NCBI RefSeq assembly: GCF_029541745.1
Contig: NZ_CP089746.1
Coordinates: 4,783,559 to 4,847,558 of the forward strand
DNA from: Streptomyces sp. LX-29
Lineage (GTDB): Bacteria > Actinomycetota > Actinomycetes > Streptomycetales > Streptomycetaceae
DNA length: 64,000 nt
Direction of reading: 5' to 3'
Shown: piece by piece, positions 25,371-33,845 of the stretch
Layout of the letters: each line of letters opens with the position of its first letter
Numbering within the stretch: the first letter of the stretch is position 1
Position numbers and translations under genes: made by a program
The notes under the pieces: generated by a model
Database searches by the model: none
What the model saw: only the letters and a program-made list of their open reading frames with translations
Told to the model about the DNA's origin: nothing

Positions 25371-26725
25371 CGGCGGCGCTCCCTACGAATCCGGCGGATA
25401 TTGAAGAACATCACGGGCACCACGAGCAGCAGCAGGAACACGGCGATCGCGCTGCCGACGCCCTGGTTGACGTCCGTCCCGAAGGACGACTTGTAGAGCT
25501 GGAGCGCGAGCACGTTGGCGTCGTCCTGGGAGGTGCCCGGCGCGATGATGTAGACGAGGTCGAAGATCTTCAAGACGTTGATCATGAGGGTGACGGTGAC
25601 GACGGCGAGCACCGGAGCCAGCAGCGGCACCGTCACCCGGCGGAAGACCTGCCACTCGTTGGCGCCGTCCACCCGCGCGGCCTCCAGCAGCTCGCGTGGC
25701 ACGCCGGCGAGCCCGGCCGCGATCAGCACCATCGCGAAGCCCGCCCACATCCAGACGTAGGAGCCGATGATGGCCGGGGTGACCAGGTTCGGTCCGAGCC
25801 AGTCCACGCCGTTGTAGGGCTCCTTGAAGTTCGATCCGGGCAGCCGCAGCAGGGCGCCCTCCGCCTCGGCGGGCAGGGTGTAGGTGCCGTCGGCGCGGGT
25901 GGTGGCGGTGGCGACGACCTTCCCGTCCCGCACCGCCTCGACCTCGACGTCCGCCAGCCCCTTCTCGCCCCGCTCCAGCACGTTGTGCCGGCCGCCGCCG
26001 CGGGTGAAGTCGAACCAGACGGTGCCGGTGATCTTCCCGGGCTCGGCCTTGGCCGCCTTGGCGTCCGCCGCCCCGCGGATGTCGTCGCGCTTGGCCGCGA
26101 CCAGCGGTACGGCGGTGGGCGCGCCGACCCGCAGCGGCTCGGGAGCGGTGAACGAGCCGCCCCCGGAGTCGGTCAGCCCGGCGTCGGGGCGCGGGTGTGC
26201 GCCGGGGAAGGGCGGCGAGTCGGCGAAGGTGTCGTGCACCGTCACCCACATGGCGTTGGCCACGCCCCGGTCCGGGTCCTGCTCGTACACCAGCCGGAAG
26301 ATGATGCCCGCCGCCAGCATGGAGATCGCCATCGGCATGAAGACGACCAGCTTGAAGGCGGTGCCCCAGCGCACCCGCTCGGTGAGCACCGCGAAGATCA
26401 GCCCGAGCGCGGTGGCCACCGAGGGGGCGACGACCACCCAGATGATGTTGTTCTTGACCGCCGTGAGGATGGCGTCGTCGGTGAACACCGTCTCGTAGTT
26501 GTCCAGCCCGACGAAGCCGTCACCCGGGGCGTCGAAGAAGCTGCGCCACAGGGAGTAGCCGATCGGATAGACGACGAGGGCGCCGAGCAGCGCCAGCGCG
26601 GGCAGCAGGAACAGCGCCACCACCCACGGCCGGGTGCCCATGAGGGTCCGGCGCCTGGCGGTGCGCTTCGTGGCGGACGGGGTGGGGCCGGAGGCGGCCG
26701 CGCCGCCCGCTGTCGCGGTCGACAT
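25367..26725 (-). CDS. Sugar ABC transporter permease (MalF-type) with an extracytoplasmic insert domain
   Basis: A 452-residue permease, about 150 longer than typical relatives. Helices 1-3 occupy residues about 30-160. An extracytoplasmic segment of about 140 residues follows (from about DPDRGVANAMW to LPGSNFKEPYNG) before the remaining helices and the EAA loop EAARVDGANEWQVFRR near residue 355. Within the insert, ITGTVWFDFTRGGG, GEKGLADVEVEAVRDGKVV and TRADGTYTLPA match the pattern of SdrD-B/Cna-B-like beta domains. MalF of enterobacteria also has an enlarged periplasmic loop that touches its binding protein, so a docking role is plausible. ATG at 26725; it lies 42 bases after the binding-protein gene in the same operon. 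Confidence 0.9.
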   Translation of the reverse strand: MSTATAGGAAASGPTPSATKRTARRRTLMGTRPWVVALFLLPALALLGALVVYPIGYSLWRSFFDAPGDGFVGLDNYETVFTDDAILTAVKNNIIWVVVAPSVATALGLIFAVLTERVRWGTAFKLVVFMPMAISMLAAGIIFRLVYEQDPDRGVANAMWVTVHDTFADSPPFPGAHPRPDAGLTDSGGGSFTAPEPLRVGAPTAVPLVAAKRDDIRGAADAKAAKAEPGKITGTVWFDFTRGGGRHNVLERGEKGLADVEVEAVRDGKVVATATTRADGTYTLPAEAEGALLRLPGSNFKEPYNGVDWLGPNLVTPAIIGSYVWMWAGFAMVLIAAGLAGVPRELLEAARVDGANEWQVFRRVTVPLLAPVLAVVTVTLMINVLKIFDLVYIIAPGTSQDDANVLALQLYKSSFGTDVNQGVGSAIAVFLLLLVVPVMFFNIRRIRRERRR

Positions 26726-26767
26726 GATGGAGGTCTCCCGGTCGCTCGGGTCGGGTCGGTCGCGTCG

Positions 26768-28156
26768 TCAGTTCTGGTACGCCTTGGCGGCGTCGGACTC
26801 CAGCCGCCGCTGGATGCCGGCCACGTCCTTCGGGTTCTTCAGGAAGTCCTGGAGCGCCTTCCACTCCCCCTGGGCCGGCTTGCCGCCGAAGGCCGCCGGG
26901 GCCTGGTCGGACATGTCGAAGCGGAAGTCGTCGCCGGCCTCGATGAGCGAGCCGGCGATCGCGCGGAGTGGGGCGTTGGGGTACGCGTCCAGGTCGAGGT
27001 TCTTGTTGGCCGAGACGAAGCCCCCGGCCTCGGCCCAGATGTGGGCGGCGTCCGGCGAGGCGAGGAAGGTCAGCAGCGCCTGCGACGCCTTGGTGTCCTT
27101 CAGCGCCACCGCCACATCCCCGCCGGTGACCACGGGCGCCTTGCCGCCGTCCACCGCCGGGAACGGGAAGACCTTCGCCTGGCTGCCCAGGTCCGCGCCG
27201 GCGTCGGCGATGTTGGCGGCCACGAAGTCGCCCTCGAAGACCATGCCGGCCTCCGGCTCGGCGGCGTTGGCGAAGGTCCGGGTGACCGACTCCGGGAACT
27301 CCGTCTGGAGCGCGCCCTCGCCACCGCCCGCGACCAGGCCCCGGGTGCCCCACAGCTCGGCGAGGGTGGTGAGCGCCCGGGTCACCGTGGGATCGGTCCA
27401 CTTGATCTCGTGCCGGGCCAGCTGGTCGTACTTCTCCGGCCCCGCCTGGGAGAGGTAGACGTTCTCGAACCAGTCGGTGAGCGTCCAGCCGTCCGCCCCG
27501 CCGACCGAGACGGCGTCCACCCCGGAGTCCGAGACCAGCTGGGCGGTGTCCAGGAACTCCCGCCAGGTCTTGGGCGGCTCGGCGCCCGCGTACGCGAAGG
27601 CGGCGGTGTTGTACCAGACCAGCGACTTGTTGCTGACCTTGAAGTAGACCCCGTACTGCTTGCCCCGGTGGGCGCCCAGCTCCCGCCAGCCCGGGGAGAA
27701 GTTCCTGGCCAGCTGCTCCCGGGTGGCGGCGTCGACCGGCTTGGCCCAGCCCTTCTCGGCGAACTCTCGTAACACGCCGACCTGCTGGAGCATCGCGACG
27801 TCCGGTGGGTCGCCACCGGCCATCTTCGAGCCGACGAAGGCCGACATGTCGTCGCCGCTGGGCACGAACGAGACCGAGGCCCCGGTGCGCTTCTCGAACT
27901 CCTTGAGGACCTTGCCGAAGCTCTCCTGCTCGGTCCCCGTCCACACGGCGGTCACCTGGAGCTTCTGCCCCTTCAGCTGAGGCAGCCGCACGGTGGTCGG
28001 CGCCGGGCTGCCCCCGGCGTCCGCCGCGTCCTCGCCGCCGCAGCCGGTGGTGGCCAGCGCGAGGGCGCCGGCGGCCAGCAGGCCCAGCGCGGCCGTGCGG
28101 TGCGGGCGCCTCCGGCGTTGCGGCGAGCCCGGCCGTGTTCGAAGCGGTGTGCGCAT
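26768..28156 (-). CDS. Extracellular sugar-binding lipoprotein of the ABC importer
   Basis: A 462-residue solute-binding protein (extracellular family 1). The N-terminus is strongly basic (RRRRRPHR), followed by a hydrophobic stretch and a lipobox ending ALATTGCGG. The acylated Cys near residue 39 anchors it outside the membrane. Mature features include VTAVWTGTEQESFGKVLKEFEKRTGA and the ligand-domain motif GDFVAANIADAGADL. Bound ligands of this family are mono- or oligosaccharides. It is the first gene of the operon, followed by the two permeases. The operon's own promoter must lie within 28157-28388; a TTGACT sits there, but I see no convincing -10 partner. No adjacent LacI-type regulator is present. 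Confidence 0.93.
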   Translation of the reverse strand: MRTPLRTRPGSPQRRRRPHRTAALGLLAAGALALATTGCGGEDAADAGGSPAPTTVRLPQLKGQKLQVTAVWTGTEQESFGKVLKEFEKRTGASVSFVPSGDDMSAFVGSKMAGGDPPDVAMLQQVGVLREFAEKGWAKPVDAATREQLARNFSPGWRELGAHRGKQYGVYFKVSNKSLVWYNTAAFAYAGAEPPKTWREFLDTAQLVSDSGVDAVSVGGADGWTLTDWFENVYLSQAGPEKYDQLARHEIKWTDPTVTRALTTLAELWGTRGLVAGGGEGALQTEFPESVTRTFANAAEPEAGMVFEGDFVAANIADAGADLGSQAKVFPFPAVDGGKAPVVTGGDVAVALKDTKASQALLTFLASPDAAHIWAEAGGFVSANKNLDLDAYPNAPLRAIAGSLIEAGDDFRFDMSDQAPAAFGGKPAQGEWKALQDFLKNPKDVAGIQRRLESDAAKAYQN

Positions 28157-28388
28157 CCCCGTCGTCCCTCCACTGTCGGCCGTGCGCGCGTACGACCGCG
28201 TCCCGTGCGGACAGTCCTACGCTCCACCTGGGACGCCCGCAATACCGCGATCAAAGTCAACTCACCTATCGTGACCGGCCCGTGATGAAGAGTGACCCTT
28301 TTCGGTGAAGGTGTCGAATGGGTTGGCGCGAAAGGGGCTGGAGGGGTGCCGAGGATTTGTGAGGTATGGGGTGACGGCGGGTCTGGTG

Positions 28389-31300
28389 TTACGTGAGTGG
28401 CGGTACGGGAGGCGCCTCGGCGGACTGCGCGGCCCGCTGGAGGGCGCTGGCCAGCAGGGCCAGATCGGTGGGGCCGTTGCCCAGCTCGCGCAGCGGCCGG
28501 CGGGTCGGCGGGTCGCCCATCCGCTCCCAGTCCAGCGGCACCACCGTCGGCCGCTGGGTGGCGGTGCGCGGGATGCGCCCGGTCACCCGGCCCGCCTGGA
28601 ACGGGGTCGCCACGTCGTCGTCCGGGCGGCTCAGCCGGCCCCGGCCGGGGGAGGGCGCGGGGGCGGCCTCCCCGCCGGCGGGCGCCGCCGCCTCGGCGGT
28701 CCCGTCGGCGGTCTCCGCACCGGCTGGCGACTCCAGCCCGATCCACAGCCCGGCGCGCTCGACCGCCGCCGTCTCGGCGGTGCGGTCCGGGCGGCCGGAC
28801 GCGGCTATGAGGTGCACCCCGAGCCGCGCCCCGTCCCGCGCCACGGCCTCCAGCGCCCGGACGACCGAGCCGGCGGCCGGGCGGCCGGGGCTGCCGAGCG
28901 CGGGGGCCACCAGCGCGTCGTAGTCGTCGACGAGGACGACGAGCCGGGCCAGCCCGGCGACCGGCGCGGGCATGCGCAGCTGGAGCGTCCGCACGGAGCC
29001 GGTGGAGGTGAGGTCGGCGGCGCCGCGGCCGTGGCCGCCGCCGGAGGCGTCGCGGGCGGTGGCCTGTGCGGGCACCCGGTCCGGCGCGCCCGCGGGGGCC
29101 GAGGCCGGTGCCGGAGCCGTGGTGGGCGCCGTGGTGGGTGCCGGGGCGGCGGCAGCGGCCCGGTCGGCGTCGGCGGGCTGCCGCTGCGCGACCACCCGTT
29201 CGCCGCCGGCCTGCCGCTCGTTCCAGGCGAGGAAGTCCAGCGGGCCCAGCAACTCGGCCCGACGCTTCAACTCCGTGCCCAGCGCCTGCGCGAACTCCCG
29301 CATCCGCACCGGGTCGGAGGCCGCCAGATAGGTGGAGACATGTGGCAGGTCCAGGCACATCCGCAGTCCCTCGCCGCGCTCCGCCCCGCCGCCGTCGACC
29401 AGCACCAGGCCCAGCCGGTCCGGCCGCTCCGCCGCTGCCAGCGAGGCCGCCAGCGAACGCAGCAGCTCGGTCTTCCCGGTGCCCGCCGCGCCGTTGACCA
29501 GCAGATGCGGTCCGTCGGCGGCCAGGTCCACGGAGAGCGGGCCGTCCGGCCCGGCGCCGACCACGGCCACCGCGCGCCCACCCACCGGCACCTCGTCCGC
29601 GGCGGCGGCCCAGCGGGCCAACAGCGAGGCGGGGGTCGCCCGCGCCAGCCCCAGCTCGTCCAGCAGCCGCGCCGAGCTCGGCAGCGCGGCCGCCGCCTGC
29701 TCCTCGGACCACCCCGCGCCCGCCTCGCCCCGGCCGCCGGCGCCGGCCGGCCGCAAGGGCGCCAGCGCCCGGGCGAACCGCTCGGCCCAGGCCGCCGAGA
29801 CGGCATCCACGGTCGCCTCCTCGCCGACGTCGAGGAAGGACGCGCCGGCGGCGCCTGCGAACGGTGAGCCGGTGGCGCTTGCGAACGCCGAGCTGGTGGC
29901 GTTTCCGAGCGTCGAGCCGGTGGCGCCTGTGAACGTCGAACCGGCGCCGCCTGTGAGCGTCGAGCCGGTGGCGTTTCCGAACGCCGAGCCGGGGCCGCCT
30001 GTGAACGCCGAACCGGCGCCGGCCGCGTACGTCGAGCCGCCGGCGTGCGGCGGGGCCGCCCGCTGCGCGTCCGGCCCGGACCGGTCGTGCCCGTACCCGG
30101 CGGCCGGGCCCGTCGCGCCGGATCGGTCGAACGCGGCCTGTCGGCCGGGGACGTCGTGCGCGCCGGTCCCGCCGGGCTGCTCGTACGCGCCGCGCGGGAC
30201 CGGGGCGCCGCCGGCCATCCCGGGCTGCTCGGAGGGACCGGCGGCGCCGGTCCGATGCCGCGTGCCGGCCGTGCCGGGCGTGCCGTGGGCGCCGGGGGTG
30301 CTGTGGGCGCCGACGGTGCCGGGCCGGTGGCCCGCGCCGGGCGTGCCCTGCGGCTCGTGGCCACCCGTCCGACCAGGCTGTCCGGAGGCGTTGGGGCGTT
30401 CGGGGGCGCCGGCCTCACCCGGGCGGCCTTGCGCACCGGTCGGCTCGGGCCGACCGGGCCCGCCGGCCGTGCCGGTGGTGCCGAACCGGTCGTGAGGACT
30501 GATCCGGTCGTCCTGGCCGTGAGCGCCGGTCGCGCCGTGCCGGTAGCCCGTGCCGGGCGGGCCCTGTGGCTCGTCGGCGCCGCTCCGGCCGGGCTGTCCC
30601 GGGCCGTCGGGCTCGTAGGGGGCGGCTGCGCCCGGTCGGCCCTGCGCGGCGGCGGTGCCGCGGTGGTCGTAGGCGCCGCCGGTGGTGCCGGACCGGTCGT
30701 GCGCACCGGTCTGATCGTTCTGGCCGTGGGCGCCGGCCGCGCCGGGACGCTCGTACGTGCCGGGCTGACCAGGTGCGCCAGGCTGAGGGTGCGCCCCGAC
30801 GGTGCCGGGGCGTTCGTACGCGTTCGGTCGGCCGTGGGCGCCGGTCGCGCCGTGCCGGTAGCCCGTGCCGGGCGGGCCCTGTGGCTCGTCGGCGCCGGCC
30901 GGGCCGGACTGTCGCGAGCCGTCGGGCTCGTAGGGGGCGGCTGCGCCCGGTCGGCCCTGCGCGGCGGCGGTGCCGCGGTGGTCGTAGGCGCCGCCGGTGG
31001 TGCCGGACCGGTCGTGCGCACCGGTCTGATCGTTCTGGCCGTGGGCGCCGGCCGCGCCGGGACGCTCGTACGCACCGGGCTGGCCCTGCGCGTCGGCTGC
31101 CCGCTGCGGGTCGGGGAGGTCGTGCGTGCCGCGCGGGTTGTAGGCGCCGTGTCGGCCGGTGGCGTCGGCCGGGCCGGGCTGGTCGTAGGCGCCGGCCGCG
31201 CCGGGGCCGCCGCGCGGGCCGGGTGTGCCCGACCGCGGGTGCAGCGCCCCGGTGCCGTGCGCGGTGGGGCCGCTCGGGGCGCCGGTGCCGCCCGGGGTGC

Positions 31301-33305
31301 CGGGGGGCGGGTGCGGGACGGCGCGCTCGGGCCGGCGGGGGCGTACGACGTGGACGGAGGTCGCCACATCGCCCGTGATCAGGGCGACGAGGTCGCAGGC
31401 GGCGAAGACGGGGGAGGCCGCGCACGCGTCCGCGTAGCCGGCCGCGTGGGCCGCGGCGGCGGAGCCCGCGGCGGACGAGGCGGGTGCGGCGAGGGGCGCC
31501 AGCGTCTCGGCGAGGCAGATCAGGTGCACCCCGGCGGCGGGGCCGCCCGCCGCCAGCCGGGCGAGGTCCTCGCGCAGTTCGGGGGAGTCGGGGTCGCCGT
31601 CGACGATCACCACCGTGTACGGGCCGGAGTACTCGGCCGCCGCGGTCGCCACCGCCGCGGCCGGGGCCGTCACCCAGCCCGGACCCAGCCGGCTGTCGTC
31701 CAGCCGCCGTACGAGCTCGGCGGTGCGCGCGGCGGCCTGCTCCCGGTCGTAGGCCAGCAGCAGCCTGCAGTCCTGGCCCTGCGCCGGGCGCAGCTGGGGC
31801 AGCCAGCCCAGCCAGGACCACTCCGCCAGCCGATCCTCGCCGGGGCGGGTGCGGTCGGTGCTGATCAGGACGAGGTGCAGGGCGCCGGGGGCGTGCAGCG
31901 CCGCCAGCTGCGCGATGACGGACCGGGCCAGGCCGGCCAGCCGGGCGCGCGGCCCGGCCAGGCCCAACGCCCCGGACCGCCGCAGGTCGACGGTGACGGG
32001 CACCCCGGGCAGGGTGCCGCCGCCGGTCGCCGGACGGTCGGCGGTGCCCAGGCGCACGGTCAGCGCGTCCGGGTGGTCCGGCCCTCGCTCCCACAGCCGG
32101 GGGCCGGGGCCGAGCGCCGTCATGAGGATGTCGGAGGCGTCCGGCCAGCGCCGGTGGAGGGCCGCCGCCTCGGCCGCCGCCCGCGCCCGCGCGGCCTCCC
32201 GCTCCGCTTCCGTCGTCTCGTCCCGCGGTCCGGAGGCGGGGTGCTCCGCGCCCGCCCGTCCGCCGGTGAGCCGCCGCGCCCAGGCGCTTATGCCACGGCG
32301 ACGGGGGGTCGGGAGCGGCGCGCCCCGGCCGTGGTCGACGCGCTCCCATCGGCCCGCCGACGCGTCCCCGTAGCCCGACATCCCCCGCTCCGCGGCCTCC
32401 TGATCGGCGATCAGCCCACTGTCCCAGTGGTCGGCGTGGCCGCTCCCGTCCGGGGTCGGCAGCCCGCGCGGGGGTGTGCGGTGGGCGTCCACCGGATACG
32501 GGCCGCCGTGCGGCACGTACGGGACCGCGCCCTGCCCGCCGGGCGCCCCGGGCGCCCCGGGCGGGGCGGCCAGAGCGGCGGACGGGCCGGCCGCCGCCGA
32601 CGCGTCCCCGCGCGGGCTCACCCGCAGCCGTCCTTCACCGTCCGGCACGGGCGCGGCGGGGGTGGCGGAAGCGTCAGGGGCGTCGGCGGAGGGAAGCCGC
32701 AGCCGCAGGGCCGACTCGCCGATGCGCAGCAGGGCGTCGGGGGCCAGCGGGACGGGCCCGGGGCCGACCGGGCGGCCGTCGAGCGAGGTGCCGTTGGTGG
32801 AGTTCAGATCGGCGATGGTGACGCGGCCGTCGTCGGTGACGCTCACCGCGCAGTGCAGCCGCGAGACGTCGGGGTCGTCGAGCGGCACGTCCGCGTCGGC
32901 GGAGCGGCCGACGCGGACCTGGCCGCCGTGCAGCAGATGGACCCCGCCCGCGTCCGGTCCGGCGACGACGTGCAGCCGCAGCGCGGCGTCGGCGGACGGC
33001 TCGTCCGGGGCGTGGTGCGGCGTGTCGGCCGGGGCGTTGACGGAGAGGATGGCGCCGTCCACCAGCGGCGGTTCGCCGAGCACCCGGCGCTGCGCGTCCA
33101 ACCGCTCCGCCCCCGCGTAGAGGACGGGTGTCCCGCTGCCGACATCGGCGCCCGCCGCCGCGACCGCCGTCGCCAGCCCGCTGGCCACCGAGGCCAGCGG
33201 GGTGCCGGCCGGGGCGGTCACCAGCACGTCGACGGCGCAGGTGGGGGCGGGGGCGGGGGCGGTCTGGCCCGGGCGCGGCCCGAGGACGGTCAGCCGAATC
33301 CGCAT
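28389..33305 (-). CDS. Giant FHA-domain protein with an FtsK/EssC-like ATPase module
   Basis: About 1,638 residues from the ATG at 33305 (MRIRLTVLGPRPG). Residues about 1-100 look ubiquitin-like, as at the start of EssC-type proteins. An FHA domain follows (VRVGRSADADVPL, DVSRLHCAVSV, DLNSTNGTSLDG; residues about 130-205), which binds phosphothreonine. A nucleotide-binding-like segment lies at about 390-640. A very Gly/Pro-rich linker of about 500 residues contains an in-frame 105-codon duplication and a Ser/Thr/Gly repeat tract. The last 350 residues hold Walker A (NGAAGTGKTELL) and a Walker B-like LVVLVDDYDAL. No membrane helices are obvious. It diverges from two Ser/Thr kinases that may phosphorylate it or its partners. 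Only one full ATPase module is evident. Confidence 0.85.
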   Translation of the reverse strand: MRIRLTVLGPRPGQTAPAPAPTCAVDVLVTAPAGTPLASVASGLATAVAAAGADVGSGTPVLYAGAERLDAQRRVLGEPPLVDGAILSVNAPADTPHHAPDEPSADAALRLHVVAGPDAGGVHLLHGGQVRVGRSADADVPLDDPDVSRLHCAVSVTDDGRVTIADLNSTNGTSLDGRPVGPGPVPLAPDALLRIGESALRLRLPSADAPDASATPAAPVPDGEGRLRVSPRGDASAAAGPSAALAAPPGAPGAPGGQGAVPYVPHGGPYPVDAHRTPPRGLPTPDGSGHADHWDSGLIADQEAAERGMSGYGDASAGRWERVDHGRGAPLPTPRRRGISAWARRLTGGRAGAEHPASGPRDETTEAEREAARARAAAEAAALHRRWPDASDILMTALGPGPRLWERGPDHPDALTVRLGTADRPATGGGTLPGVPVTVDLRRSGALGLAGPRARLAGLARSVIAQLAALHAPGALHLVLISTDRTRPGEDRLAEWSWLGWLPQLRPAQGQDCRLLLAYDREQAAARTAELVRRLDDSRLGPGWVTAPAAAVATAAAEYSGPYTVVIVDGDPDSPELREDLARLAAGGPAAGVHLICLAETLAPLAAPASSAAGSAAAAHAAGYADACAASPVFAACDLVALITGDVATSVHVVRPRRPERAVPHPPPGTPGGTGAPSGPTAHGTGALHPRSGTPGPRGGPGAAGAYDQPGPADATGRHGAYNPRGTHDLPDPQRAADAQGQPGAYERPGAAGAHGQNDQTGAHDRSGTTGGAYDHRGTAAAQGRPGAAAPYEPDGSRQSGPAGADEPQGPPGTGYRHGATGAHGRPNAYERPGTVGAHPQPGAPGQPGTYERPGAAGAHGQNDQTGAHDRSGTTGGAYDHRGTAAAQGRPGAAAPYEPDGPGQPGRSGADEPQGPPGTGYRHGATGAHGQDDRISPHDRFGTTGTAGGPGRPEPTGAQGRPGEAGAPERPNASGQPGRTGGHEPQGTPGAGHRPGTVGAHSTPGAHGTPGTAGTRHRTGAAGPSEQPGMAGGAPVPRGAYEQPGGTGAHDVPGRQAAFDRSGATGPAAGYGHDRSGPDAQRAAPPHAGGSTYAAGAGSAFTGGPGSAFGNATGSTLTGGAGSTFTGATGSTLGNATSSAFASATGSPFAGAAGASFLDVGEEATVDAVSAAWAERFARALAPLRPAGAGGRGEAGAGWSEEQAAAALPSSARLLDELGLARATPASLLARWAAAADEVPVGGRAVAVVGAGPDGPLSVDLAADGPHLLVNGAAGTGKTELLRSLAASLAAAERPDRLGLVLVDGGGAERGEGLRMCLDLPHVSTYLAASDPVRMREFAQALGTELKRRAELLGPLDFLAWNERQAGGERVVAQRQPADADRAAAAAPAPTTAPTTAPAPASAPAGAPDRVPAQATARDASGGGHGRGAADLTSTGSVRTLQLRMPAPVAGLARLVVLVDDYDALVAPALGSPGRPAAGSVVRALEAVARDGARLGVHLIAASGRPDRTAETAAVERAGLWIGLESPAGAETADGTAEAAAPAGGEAAPAPSPGRGRLSRPDDDVATPFQAGRVTGRIPRTATQRPTVVPLDWERMGDPPTRRPLRELGNGPTDLALLASALQRAAQSAEAPPVPPLT
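30523..31086. repeat. Direct repeat of about 250 bp, 315 bp apart, inside the FHA/FtsK-like gene
   Basis: The segment 30523-30771 recurs at 30838-31086 with only scattered mismatches; for example GACGCTCGTA starts at 30746 and at 31061. The 315-base offset is 105 codons, so the duplication keeps the frame and doubles part of the Gly/Pro-rich linker (AYERPGAAGAHGQNDQTGAH-type units). Confidence 0.88.
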
Positions 33306-33845
33306 AGCCGTCAACGGTCCCTTCTGCCCGCGGACCCGGCAGGGGCGGCGATGTCCCCCCGCCGACCCCGGGCGCGTCGGCATGTCCAGCACGTGCGTGT
33401 CCACAGCCCGCGCACGTCACAACCACACGGCACGAGCGCGGTCCCGTGTGCGCTTCCCCGCGTCCGTGCTGGGTGCATCCTCGCACCTGCCACGGACACT
33501 TCGCCCGGCGACCGTCGCTACATGATCTTGATTGGTCGCCCCACTGGTCAAAACTGGCCACTTGAAGCGCGGGTGGTGACACCTCCTGGCATCTCATGAC
33601 TCTCGGCTGCCCAAGGTGACGCAACCGTTGGCAACCATCTGTTCGGATCGCGCGTCTTCCCTCGGAGCCGTGCCGGCTCCCCGGGCAGAACCGCAGAACA
33701 GCTGCCCGCGCCGGTGGGGACGGGCGACGGGCGACCCACGGGCCAGCCGCGGGCCGCCCATGATCCCGTACGGCGGCACTAGAGTGGGGCGGACGGTCCG
33801 AGACCGCGCAACACCGAACTTGACCACGATCAGGGAGCGCATGAC
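33306..33845. other. Divergent intergenic region between the FHA gene and the first kinase
   Basis: About 540 bases without a supported gene. A dyad of the type TGGTCA/TGGCCA lies near 33536-33574, and TAGAGT at 33780-33785 is a possible -10 for the kinase transcript. One frame (33616-33858) is open but lacks a ribosome site and ends inside the kinase start region. The region must hold the promoters of both genes. Confidence 0.5.

Noticed and set aside
28389..33305. Calling the FHA/Walker-A protein a type VII secretion EssC/EccC
   Set aside because: No transmembrane helices are evident, only one full ATPase module is visible and no other secretion components are nearby, so the name would overreach.
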